This document shows positions 1-12,290 of a stretch of DNA of 64,000 bases, in pieces; position 1 is the stretch's first letter; each line of letters opens with the position of its first letter. The notes beneath the pieces were generated by a model that was not told the origin of the DNA, did not search any database, and was given only the letters and a program-made list of their open reading frames with translations. The DNA lies in contig JABBOT010000003.1 of assembly GCA_016165875.1 (NCBI GenBank), positions 23,826,441 through 23,890,440 of the forward strand. The letters are read 5' to 3'. The position numbers and the translations under genes are program-made. Source of the stretch: Acanthopleura granulata (Eukaryota; Mollusca; Polyplacophora; Chitonida; Chitonidae).

Positions 1-3000
1 GAAGGGCTGAAGATGGCGCTAAAGGGATGCCCGGATGAGCACGTGCAGGTCGTCTGATTCTGTTGGCAATTCGATTGTCGTTGTACAGTGGTGACTGCCG
101 GACAACAGCGGGAAGTCTACGCCACACAAATTAGAGCTCATGGTAACCCGCCGAACAGCCACCTGCTCGCAAACCTGGCGGAAACCCCTCCTGCCTACAA
201 AACGACCCATTCTGCCAAAGATTATATCCTTTAAAACCTTAAACCGGCACCTAACACCTTTGGTCACTACTGCTCAGGCGCGGATTTAATTGGCCGACTT
301 ACCGGCTAAGTTTACTTCGGATCAGTATACAGTAGTCCGAGCCCAGCTGGTGTAGGCATTTATAAGCTATTTTGTTTTCACCTGAAGTTATCAGGTAAAT
401 AATTGTTGCTAATGACACGTGGATGGTAATGTCCCAGTACTCAGGTCTAAAAATATAATAATTATTTGATTCCTGCTCAAGTACTAATTTCATGCACACG
501 AAGAGAGTTTAATTAGAGTGCTCTAATGACTGATAAAAGCGTTTTTTAAGATGAAGTTGTAGATTTTTTCTCATGTGTTAATTAATGCATGTTAACCGAT
601 GGCCGATATATTCAACAAATGAGTCAAACACGGCTTGGCTGTTTCATTTTGTTTTCGGCATAAATTTGTGTGCGCTAATATTATAACTTCACATTTTGTA
701 ATTGCTTGTATTAGTATATATCCATTTAAATTTATTACTTTCAGTAATCCACAGCGTTGTGTCAGATGTATAATACACATTTCAAACATCGATAGCACAT
801 ATTTTACAAAATATGTCACATTAAACGATCTTCATGTTAAACATCTTGCTATTTACGACGAAGTTTCACTAATTATCTAACCGTATCGAATAATTGATTA
901 CGTAACGCGTCAATTTCAATAGGACGTGGCAAATCTGGCGATACATTGCTCAAATGGTGAAAGGTAAGAACTCCAGCACTGAGTGTAACCGTAGACTGTT
1001 GATGATGGAGAAGCGAAAGATGTTGATTGTCACATAATGTGCCCAGAGCAACCAGTAAACACTCCCATAGGTTCTTGTAATTGCTTATTAAAGGGGAAGT
1101 GAAACTAAAAACTCGTCCCCTGGTGCGCTCTATAATGTTGCTGGAAGTCCGGGTACAGCTGTGGCCAGGGCTCTCCTTGTCGTCGTAAACCTTTAGTCTT
1201 CACCACCAAGGCTAATCACAAGGATGTGCAACACCCTGGACACCTAATTAATATAAATAATGTTTACAGTAATAGACAGATAGTCGGAAAGCTGTTCAAT
1301 TAGGAATACTCAATTACTGCCGATTATGCCATTTGAATTGAGCGGAACTGTTGTTTTCAAGCTGCAGCCAATTAGCGAGCTGCCCACGTGAGCCTCCACC
1401 AGCTGAGGATTATGGGATGTTCAAAGTGCCCGCTGCCTTGCTCTATGAGCGTCGGAACCATGTGCGGCCGACTCGACGATCTCCTACCGCTAAGCTCTCA
1501 ACTCCATCCTTTAATCTTCTTTGTTTAAAAGGCTGTGGGCTGAATTGTCATATTTCACATCTGCAAAGAAAGCCATATATTACAAAGACCTAGCGCGCAG
1601 TAATTGTCTGACAAAACGCCTTGTCTACAATCTTGGACATCAAGTTTAAGAGATAATTGCGGTTTAAATCATAGTTCTTACTTAAAAAGGCTTGTGACCT
1701 GAAGCTGTGCACAGGACCATTGCAATTATCGCCAAGGTAAGTACACATTCTCAAACACCTTTAAAAGTTTGCTGATGGTTAGGTGTATGTGTAGCGGATT
1801 TATTGTGACTTGTGACCTCTCACACTGTATGTGATGTCTCCGTGCATTTTCACATAAAGAAAATTAGTTTCAGTAACAAGTTTATTTCTCAGAATTATGC
1901 AATAAAAAATAAAGGCATGTAACATCAATATACTGATGTCACATCTGTTAATTACTTATTTCGTCATTCTATTATTATTAATTAATGATATTTTATACCG
2001 TGGGATTTCATTGTAGGCCTTCTTGACTCGTTAAAACTTTACTAAAACCACTGCAAGAAGTGTTTAAAAACAATAATTGTTATCAGTTAAAATATTCTTT
2101 ATGTATAAAGGCATTTTGTGTATACTTTCTCACAATTTCCTTTGAGCGTTGCCTGTGAAAAAAATTCAATAGCACAGAAAGAAATATGATGAATGTGTTA
2201 AACCAGTACAGTATAACATGCAGCTGTGCCATGTCAGTCAATAGACATCCTCTACGTCAATACGATTGAGCTCATGCTCATGTCTCCATTTTCACCATTT
2301 TCAGTCTCTCAACACAATTTATATGTAAACAATGACTCCTGCAAGGATAGCAATAAACATGTATATTAAATTTCTGAAAATGAAATAACTCAAATCTGTA
2401 TTCTGTAATCTGTAATCTGTATTAATTTATATTTCCCATGACGGTGGATACAGTTCCTTTCGAAACATTGAATGATCACAAAATGCAAAAAAAAAGTGCT
2501 CCTTGTAGAAAGTCGTGAGTTCGATTCTCACTTGAAGCCCGTAAATCACAACTGTAGGATGATTCCAGATTGTTCCAGTTATGACTTTGTAATCGTGAAT
2601 ATATATTTGTTACCTATAGCGGACAGGGATACATACTGTATGGGTTTGACACTGGTCAGCTCTCAATGACTAAAAGAGTTATAATGAAGAGATGTATGTA
2701 ATTCTAGCATCATAAATCTGTTATGTAAAAATTTTCCAAGAGGCATTTACCATATTTATATCAAGGTATACAGCGTTGTAAATGTATGACAAGAGTTGCA
2801 AAGTTATATTAAGCTCACTTGCAGAGGTAATGAATATTTTTGTTAATAATTGTTTTTGACCTTAATCATTTAAATACGTAACACAGATGCAGTTTTCTTT
2901 GATTAAATGAAAAGTTACAATCACTGAGATGTGTATGTATAAGAGTAAATTTATTTCCAAAAAAAAAAACAACGAAATTTGCCTCTGGAGCAACCTGTGT

Positions 3001-3900
3001 GCAAATGCAGAGATGTTTTTAAATAAGATAACTATAACAGCCAGCCTGATAACGAGTTGTAATTGTTACCATATTTTATCTTCCAACAGTTAGTCAGTTG
3101 GTTTTACCTGTATCTGACGTCAACAGTGTATAATTGTAGGACCCGTTCTTGTCTTAGACTCCTATATTCATGGTCATCTCGACGACGTGTAGTGAGTTCG
3201 ATGACAGCGGCTGACGGCCTGATGTACGACTCCGGATGTTAAAGTCGACGCATTAACGTAATTAAGCACTGTGATAAGAACTCATCATTTCAATTAGTCA
3301 GTTTTCTTTGGTGATCAATCGCTCACGGATATATAATGGTTCAAAATGGGCTGTAATTGAGCCATTACAAGTCGTTGTGTTTACTTGGTTAGGGCTAAGC
3401 TCTGCTGTGCTACATTTGGCTGTGACGGACTGGGCGGACCGACCTCCGAGACAGAGAGCGGTATTATAGAGACGTAACATCACGTCACATCCCTGCGGAA
3501 CGAAGTGAGATACGGGAACCCGGATACACACATTGTTTACGGGAAGTAATCCTAATTGTTACCATCATTTTAAAAGGGAGCTGTTTTTAAATATAGTTGT
3601 TGAAAAGACAAAATACACACAACAACATGAAACATAATGTGGTCAAGAGATCCCACTCAGCTAACAGATATAAGAAAATACGACTTCTATATTACTGATA
3701 AAAATTAACTTCAGGTACACTGATTAATTACACGTTGACAATATATTTTAGAACATTTTTTTTTCAAAGTCTAATATTCTGACACAATAGCTGTGCATGT
3801 GTACATCACAGATAAATCTTGAAATATGCTTACCTGATTGTAACAGCTAGCCTATACAGGCAGATAAATACAGCTGGACTTGGTGCTTGTGTGAAACATT
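1..3900. other. Non-genic stretch, left edge
   Basis: No exon with a recognisable product was found. Open frames here are short (under 100 codons) with unremarkable composition. The first 270 bases are somewhat richer in GC and have an 82-codon minus-strand frame that I cannot identify; it could be an exon of a gene outside the window, but nothing shows this. A tRNA B-box-like word (GAGTTCGATTCTCAC, about 2518-2532) lacks a matching A box and cloverleaf. Otherwise AT-rich unique sequence. Confidence 0.5.
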
Positions 3901-6900
3901 GACGTTTAATGTATCAGTGTAACCGTTTCTCCCTGGATATTAAATAAGGACTATGCGTTTTAAATTTTGCATGGCAATAATATTGAAATGAGTTTTCGAA
4001 AAATGACAACTTCTCTCCTCCGCGACACAATAGCCTCAAATTTAACACATAATACACGTTTAAGGCGTCTTTCACAGCTCAGAATGTTCAGGAAATGTTC
4101 AGCAATAGCTGGACGGCGCGTCATCGAAATGAGTTATATTGGTAAAAATCAACACATCAGTTTATCAGTACGACCGGAGAAACCTCGCCACCACATGCAC
4201 CACGCGGGCCTAAACCCCAGAGGTCCCTCCAATGACAAGCGAGATGACATCATACATAAGAGAAGTATTTGTAATTGCATCAGATACATGCAGCTCCATG
4301 AATATCTCAATTTTCCCCAAGAGTGCTTCAAAAATCCACTGGATATTTGATTGATGAAAAAAAAGAGCAATAAATTTTCTCTAGTATTTTTCCAAAGAAA
4401 TGTTTTGTCCATTTTTAATGCCCTCTCCATGCTCTCATATGGTGTTAAAGGAAAAACATGCACCGACACTTAACAGTGCCTGACCACTTGATCGTATAGA
4501 GGATCTACTTCGTTCTATATGGATATAAAATGAAAAGAGCATATACATGTATATAGATGTAACACGTTTTTAATCAGCTTTACAATTCTGAATGTGGAAT
4601 ATATTATGATACCTAAGAACAGACTTAAGAAGGATTAAAGATTTCGACAGGTTGAATGCTTTCCATACATTGTTTTTTAAATTATATCAGTTCAGATACA
4701 ACATGCCGATGTCGCGCAAAACATAACCAGTCAGCGTTTAATTGATGGGAGACGTTTGGAAAGCGTTTATTCGAAGCATTATTATACAATAGTTCTCTGA
4801 GCTATAAGTTCGTTGCGAAGAATAACGTTATATCATATAGGTGACCTGATCTAAAGAATGAACTTTACCATATTAATAATACCTTAAAACTGAAAACTGT
4901 ATAGTTTTCTTTCAGTTTTGGGGATTTTGTTTTCGCCCATATTGGAGCGTATCCTTTGGAATTGAAATAGCAGTGTATGTAGGATCTGGATTAGACCCCC
5001 TATAGCGTAGAGTATTTCACTGGAAGTACTCTATTCCGGACGGGTTTTTACAACATGCTATATATCGGAAGATCATTAGAACCTTGCAATTAAGGTGTTG
5101 GAATTTCACCTGTAGATTCTCCAAGGCGTGTTTTACCCACAACATATCTGGCGTCATATACATTATACCCGTGTAAGGCGTAAGACATCAATAAAAGAAA
5201 TTAGAAGTGTTTGCAACAGTTGTGCTTGGATTGTGTTTGTTCCGCAATTGTTCCGCTACCGATGTACCTTTTCTGTGACGTTGCTGGTGTCTGCCTTTAT
5301 CTGGAAACTGAAAACATTATATGATAGGTGTAAGTGTCTTTTAATATTTGCTTGGGCTATAACAGGTATGATATAAGTGCGAGTGCTCACTCAACAGATG
5401 TACACAGGCATTCCCATGTTCCAAAAATTAATGCAATTAACAGAATTCCTCTAATTAATTTTTCAATGTCACACGGAAGCTAGAATTGTAACATTCAAAA
5501 TTTTCACAAACTTTCATCTGTGTTCATCTTCACAGTGCACGAGTTCACGCAGACATACATACATACACAGGCCTCTTGTCCACTGCATGTTTCATGCCCA
5601 TGTTGGCAGACGCCCAAGAGTGTGGCTACATTCTTCACACACATATGCTGACACTTTCAGGATACAGATTTTTTTGTTAGTGTAAAAATGATCAATGAGT
5701 ACGGTTATAATCTTACGTTTGCAATCATAATACAATATTATTACCTTGTTCGTCCGTGGCTCAATAAAGGTTCCAAAAATAAAATCGCACGAACGGTGCT
5801 TCTGTAAACCATCTGACAGCGACCATTCCCTACCCCTAAAATGACCATACATAAATATGTTATTTCAAAATAGCTAAAATAGAGGAAGAAAAACATTAAA
5901 GCGAAAGTATCAATCCGATGGTGGAGCCACAGCTACGTATAACATGTACTCAAAGAGAATTGCTCCCAAACTGATAGCTGTCTAAACAGAAAATATCCTA
6001 TTTCTTCTATTTTGGGGGACATTTGGTCTCCCCTTTTCAGCCAATATACATGTAATTGCGACAGGAATACACATTTTCTTTTTTCTACATGGTGATGTAG
6101 TCCAACATATCCATGTTTTTACTTTTTTCAAAAAAATGGGAGAGAAATGTAATATTTTGTTTTTTGGCAGTAATAATATCTGTCCCGAAAATTAGAAGAG
6201 TTAGGGTAATATTGGTCAATTTCTGCGTTTTGGATGATTATTGGAAGTTTCCAGCATGATGATACGCAGACGCATGTTCTCCTGAAAAAAAAACCACACG
6301 CACGAAATAAAATTATCACCGGTTTTGTCATCATAACTTTATACACTGAGCCAGAGGTGTGTTTGTGACAAATAAATACTGCAACTATCAATCTATATTT
6401 TTGTTTTATTGGCCTTTTTCGTGGCTCTCATGAAATCTTCAGCGGTCAGATTTACAAGTCGTTAGAGAAAATTACAATGGCCGGAGTAAACCACCGCCCC
6501 TCACCAGGTTCCGGACATAAAGCTACATGCAGGCAATTCGGCAAGAGCTGCATTGGAACCTGTAACGCTGTGAGAAGTTTATTGACGAAAGCAAGTCTTT
6601 AGCCGAATAAGACATGGAATCATACAATGAATACCGAGTATAACCTGTCTCTAACATCGCAATGCTCATCTACTTGCAGTTCTATATATTCACTTGATAT
6701 TAACAATGAGCAGGTTAAACTATAATACATTCAGTTTATGCATATACAAAATACACAAAACGAGTTTAAAATAACCTTGTTTCAAAAGTAAACTGCGCAC
6801 CCTGTTAAGAGAAAGGTTTATATGTTTATTTTCATTTCTGATTAGAATTCTTGATGGTTTAGATCTGCATCGTCCGGTTTATTGTTCTCCGCATATGATT

Positions 6901-9900
6901 TTTATTACCATGCCCATGGAAAAGTCTTATAGCAACATGTTTACGCCCATAGCTAACGTATGTTTTACTTTCAAACGTTTAATCGTTTTAGCCACAAGTT
7001 AACAATTGAAAGACACATAAACCAGTTGGTTTGTATGTGTAAATACCTCTTAGCCAAGGAGTTAGCGATGCTCTGTTCCACTGGAATGCGCACTGCTGAA
7101 ATCTGTAGGGCGCTAGTGTATATTGTGCTCAAGCGTTGCTCCCATTAGTCTCGCGAGAGTTTGAGGTTAGCGAGACATCATTCCTTAAAAAATACTCTCG
7201 AATCGATGAGCTTTCAAGACGTTATTCGTTGTGTACTTTCCCACGGCTGGTATATCAGTTGTTGATCTATAACACCTTGGATCGAAATAGAGCGTTGATG
7301 AATGTGCTGTATAATAAAGCTGGTTGGTACGCTAATGTCATGTTCTCATTGGCATATGGTGAGATTGTAATGGACGACATCCTGTCCATAGTTAACGTCG
7401 TTTCCGCACCTACGTGCTGAAAATAAATCTCTGATGGTGACGGGACGCTTAGGCCAGGTAAAACAAGTTATTTGTAACTACGGTATAAAAGCGTTAAACA
7501 AGATTTTACCAGTCAACCGTCTGCCGTATAATTACAACAATCTTCTCTGAACGGTTCCAAAGCTGTCGGCCTTTCTTATAATTACGACAGCAGAAGAAAT
7601 TGAAGAAATAATTTCAACTGTAGATTTTAAAGTGCCGGTAAAAGCATCATAGCCCTTTACCATAATTGCAGGTAATTGTCAGTTTAGTTTAAACCCACAC
7701 GCCATACTCCTGGAGTTTTACAAAGTGTTTTTCCCACATCTTGCCTTCTGCTCAGCTTACACCCTGATTTGCAGTCTAATTGTTCACTTGCGTGCCTTAG
7801 GATAATCCCCTCAATTTATACAGTTTCGCCAATTTATTCAATTTGCGGCATATAAACTCGAATCCACGCAAATGACGTACATTATTGTCAAAGCTTTTTA
7901 GGGAAAAGGTATCTTGGAAGTAGAACTCAAGGCGATATACCGACCCTGTATTATCTAATTCTGTATATCCCAATTTAAGCTGCACCTTCGCGTGAGATCA
8001 ATTTATGAGAAATTAAAGGAAATAAGGCTGGACAAATCCTAAAATTTCTATCAAATGTGACTCAAATTTACCACACGAATTAAGCTTATTCCGGTAACGG
8101 TGCGCTGCCAGCTACCGACGGAAAATTCACAAATGAGTCCAATGCCTTAAGTGCGCTCCCTGGCTTCTCGCATGCAAAGAAAGCTCGGAAGTTAATTTGT
8201 CTGTAAATTAGTGCGCTAAGTAGGAGCTACAACTTAAATAGCATCCTCTTCCATCCCCGCCATCCTCTCTCTCTACGTCAAGTCCCGTCTAGCAGCCGAG
8301 TTAAGAAGCAAATTGGCGCTTGAGAGCTTTCTCGTCTCTATTAGCCAGTCCTTACATTCACACGGCCGACCAGCACTAATTTCACGTCCATTTCTTCAGC
8401 CTGCAGCATAAAAGCGAGTTTATCCCACAATCTCTCCGCTCTAACCGCGTTTTCATCTCCCTCCTTTACTTATCATTAAATGAAATTATGTCTAATTATC
8501 CGAGTTATAGCTGTAATTTTCTTGTTATAGTTACATTTGAGTAAATTACAGACAGTGGTGATTTAGAGCTCCAGGAAGAGTCCGGGGTATTGAAGAAATC
8601 TAACAATTGCTCGAATGATCCGTATTCTTATTTCATCTGTGCTCCGAGGAGGGCCATCAAATCAAACACTTGTTCTCCATACAGGAACACCGCTGAAACA
8701 AGGCCGGCCAGAAGATCCGAACTTACCAGCCAGAAGCACCACCTCTTCCGGCATTTCTCGCCAGACTTACCTACTATTGCAATACAAACATCTTATAGAC
8801 GTTAAGAAACACACGGCAGAGATAAATAACGACATTGCCGGAGACTGAAGAATTGGTACAGAAACGAAACTGCCCGAAAGCAACGTACACCAGAAAACTT
8901 TGAAGAAATCATGCTGCGTGTTTCCAAACTGAAATTTGACTTAAAAAAATATCATGACGGAATGGCTTCAAGCACATTTTCTAATCGCGAACAGATGCTT
9001 TTAATGCACAACACCTATCCTGTAAAAAGGACAAGATGAGTTTTGAATGTCTATAGATTTTTTAGTTCTTCGGACTTTGTGTTGAACGTTGATTTGGAGA
9101 TTATGATCTTGTAAGACTGGTGTACGAATGTCTTATATGACACCCGGATTGAAAGTATATATCCGTTGTAGATTTTATGTCCTCTTTTGTCCAAAGACCC
9201 ATTATATATAGTCTTAAACTCACCCCACTAGGTGAAATTTACCTGTCTTCACTAACAACAGGTATACACTTTCAGTTTATCGGTAGTAATTCAATAACAT
9301 ATCAGAGAAGTACAGCGTTACACGATTGGAAAAGAATATGTACCAAAATATGGTATCTAAAGATATATGAATTATAATACTAGAACGCTTTTGGCTTTTG
9401 ATGCAGCTAATATGGAACCACAGGGATAATGTAGGCTTGTATAGAGCCACAGTATTAAATAGCCTAAATTGGACCATAAAACTACCTTTGGTCAGGGTAG
9501 GAAGCTAGGCTGTTTTAAAGTCCCTCTGTCCAGTGGTAATTGGTGCCAATTTGCGATTGTTTCCGAAATCTGGAAGGGTTTGGGGCTTATCCCAGGGCAA
9601 ATAGCACTAAGTTTTCAGAACACGTTCCCGATCTTCAAGCGAGAGCAATTGGCCAGAGTTTAAACTAATTTTCTATAATCTAACTACGAGTCCTGATTTA
9701 AACCGAAAAATTACGGTTCAAATCAAGAGAAAACGCGACGGAAATACGGCACGAAGGGGAGAACTGTGAGAATGTACAGTCCATTGAGTCCGGGCTAATT
9801 TCTGACAAGCTTTATCGAGTCTCCGAGACCGCGCTATTAAATCAAATCACGTCAAACCCTTTCGTCTCTCAAAGCGCTCATGTGATTGCCGGAGAATTGA

Positions 9901-10479
9901 GCTCGGGAAAAGATCGGCCCAAGAATAAAGAATAAGTGGATTATTTACAGCACTCAGTTATATGGTCAAACATGTACACGAGACATTACCGGCTTTATTT
10001 AATATTAAACACAAAGTCGAGCAGAAAAGAAGTCTGAAAAGCGTGTAATGTCTCATTCTCACCACGTGGTCCACTACAAAGGGATGCAAATGTCTACCCC
10101 AAACGAACTGGGTCTTAGATCGTTATAAAGTATGTGTAAAAACTGATGACAGGCCACGCACATGGCACTTCCCTGTGGAATAGACCTTTCTTTGTCGCTT
10201 CATTAACATATACGGAGTGTCATTATGATTTCGTGTTTGTATAAATGTCATTAGTATTAATTCATTGCATGCGAATTGAATTACACAGGATTGTCGTGTA
10301 TAGCTATCTTGTAATTATCGCCAGAACTTCATTTCACAAAACAGCTGAAGAAAATATTTGGTTGATGGCTGTGCACCTTATTCCATTCATGATTCCGTCC
10401 CTGATTAATTTAGGTATATCTGTCGGCATTTGTCCTTTGTTCGTGGGAGGAAATTGGAGGAGAGATCTGGAAGAAAGGT
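3901..10479. other. Non-genic stretch upstream of bsx
   Basis: No supported gene. A 127-codon plus-strand frame at 3967-4350 has no recognised domain and no clear splice or Kozak support. Blocks at roughly 7650-8480 and 9690-9930 look less degenerate than their surroundings, with TAAT-type homeodomain core words and mixed GC, and could be conserved regulatory elements of the neighbouring homeobox gene. That is inference only. No SINE copy is present. Confidence 0.4.
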
Positions 10480-11130
10480 AGGTCAAAATACGGTGAAAGT
10501 TCGGGGAAAACACGGAGAAAACTAGGTTAAAACACGGTGAAATTAAGAAAGCTCGGGTAAACTACGGAGGAACCTCGGTGAAAGTTTGGGGAAAGCACAG
10601 AGAATGTTCAGAAAAAGCTCTGAGAAAACGTGCACTAAGAACGTTTAGAGAAATTTCGGGAAAGAGTGGATAAATTCCAGTGAAATTCCAGAGAAAGTTC
10701 GATGAAAACACTGAAAAAGCGGAGAAAAGGTGCGGAGAAAATTCTGAGAAAGCTCAGGAAAACCCGGAGAAAAGACAGGGAAAGTGCAGGAAAAGCTCGG
10801 GGAAAGTGCGTAGAAAGCAAATATAAAAGTTCGGAAAAGCCACCAAAAATCCGGAAAATAACAGCTCAGAGAAAGCTTTGGGAAATCCCCGAGAAAGTTC
10901 AGAGGAAGAGCATAGAAAGCGCGGAAAAAGCGCAACTAAAGCAAGATGAGAATTAAAGCTCGAAGAAAGTAAATTAAGCGAAAACTCAGATAAGGCACGA
11001 GGAAACGGCTCGGGAAATTAAGGCGCACAGGAAGCACCGAGAAAACACAGATAAAGCTAGAGGAAAACTTGGAAAAAGAGTGGAGAAAGAACTCAGAAAG
11101 CTCAGAAAAAGCACGCAGAAGGTGCAGTAT
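10480..11130. repeat. Purine-rich degenerate array, ~11-bp period
   Basis: The plus strand carries roughly 55-60 imperfect units of about 11 bases, consensus near NNCNCGGNGAAAN. Successive blocks such as CCAGTGAAATT, CCAGAGAAAGT and TCGATGAAAAC follow one another with little drift. The strand is strongly biased to G and A, which leaves several frames open and explains the lysine/arginine-rich plus frames and phenylalanine/serine/leucine-rich minus frames; these are not genes. A-tracts of three to five bases recur about once per helical turn, so intrinsic curvature is expected. Copies are too diverged for a young microsatellite. Confidence 0.75.
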
Positions 11131-11529
11131 ATCATTCCATTTGAACCTATGTATTTATACAGGTCAGCCAGTGGAGAAACCACAATTCACCGTGAGATCA
11201 GGACATCAGCCACCGAAGGATCAAGATATCATCCACAAAAGGATCATGATATCATCCACATGTAGAGGAAACGTGAAATCGTACACAGAGCTATCATGGA
11301 TCATAACTGATCTTTTTTTATTTAAAAAAAAATTGCTCCGTACTATGTGGCTACATGCAGCTATTCTAAATTGTACTGGCGTTCCCGAGTGTATAGGCTC
11401 CTTTGTACACTAAAACCCACATACAAAGTAACGCATATAAAACACGTGTGATTGAATACAGAACTGTGCTGTTGTTATGCCTCTCTACAAGAAATGAAAT
11501 GCAAAGGTCGTAGGGCCTATGGAAGACGG

Positions 11530-12290
11530 ATGCGGTCACACACGTTCTCGAGCCGGGCCTTTTAAGAACCACTGCATGAAAATCCAAGATTGAGAGATTA
11601 GACAAAACTGCACGAGATTAGCACATTTTCCCGCTTTCTCGACTCCTGTATTTTCGGGCTGCAAAATACTCTGTGGTTCGAGATTTTCCTCGTGTTCTCG
11701 AGTTCTAGAGCCGAGCGTTTTAAAAGCCACGCTCCTATATGACGCGATTACTTGCGATTAGCTCTAATCTCTCGCAGATTTGGCGTATCTTTTGTCCTCA
11801 TGTTTTCGAGCCGCGCGTTTAAAAAACAAACTAAAAAAAAAAAAAATAGGCGGCTAGAGAACGCAAGATTGGCGTCAATCTCACGCTGATTTCACTTATG
11901 TCACGTTCTGGCGTTCTCGAGGAGTGTCTTTTTTAGAGAACTCAAGAACGCGAGATTATCGCGAATCTTGCACGGTGTGACAGTTTCTTGCGAAATTAGC
12001 ACTAATCCCACAGTCTCGAGTTATCGAGTTTTAAGAAGCACGCAATAACTCGAGAATGCTGGATTTATGAAAAGCGCACAAATCCCGCAAGATTTCGTCA
12101 AACTGCGGGAGCTAATCTCACCGCTATCTCACGTTCTCGTATTCTCGTGTCCTGCTTTTCAAAACGCTAGGCATTTAGCGTTTAACGAGAGTCGAGAAGG
12201 TGAAAATGTGCAAATATTGCGCTGTTTTGCCTAATCTCGCATTCTCGCGTTCTCATGCCGCATGTTTTTTAAAAGACGCATCCGTTTTCC
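11530..12290. repeat. CpG-rich array of degenerate inverted motifs
   Basis: Recurring words are TTCTCGAG (about 11,546; 11,695; 11,915), GCGTTTTAAAA-like blocks, and the pair GCGAGATTA / TAATCTCGC, often close enough to form dyads such as GCGATTAGCTCTAATCTC near 11,751-11,768. The words return every 100-150 bases with variable order, so this is a higher-order degenerate array rather than a clean tandem repeat. CpG is far commoner here than in the AT-rich flanks. No coding potential is seen. It follows the purine-rich array after only about 400 bases. Confidence 0.6.

Noticed and set aside
1087..1105. TTAAAGGGGAAGTGAAAC as a second TTAA element end
   Set aside because: No matching inverted end was found within several hundred bases.
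3967..4350. 127-codon plus-strand open frame
   Set aside because: No domain, no recognisable splice structure, and overlapping minus-strand frames of similar length; chance frame.
10645..10956. Overlapping Phe/Ser-rich and Lys/Arg-rich frames
   Set aside because: Direct product of the purine-rich 11-bp array; low complexity in every frame.
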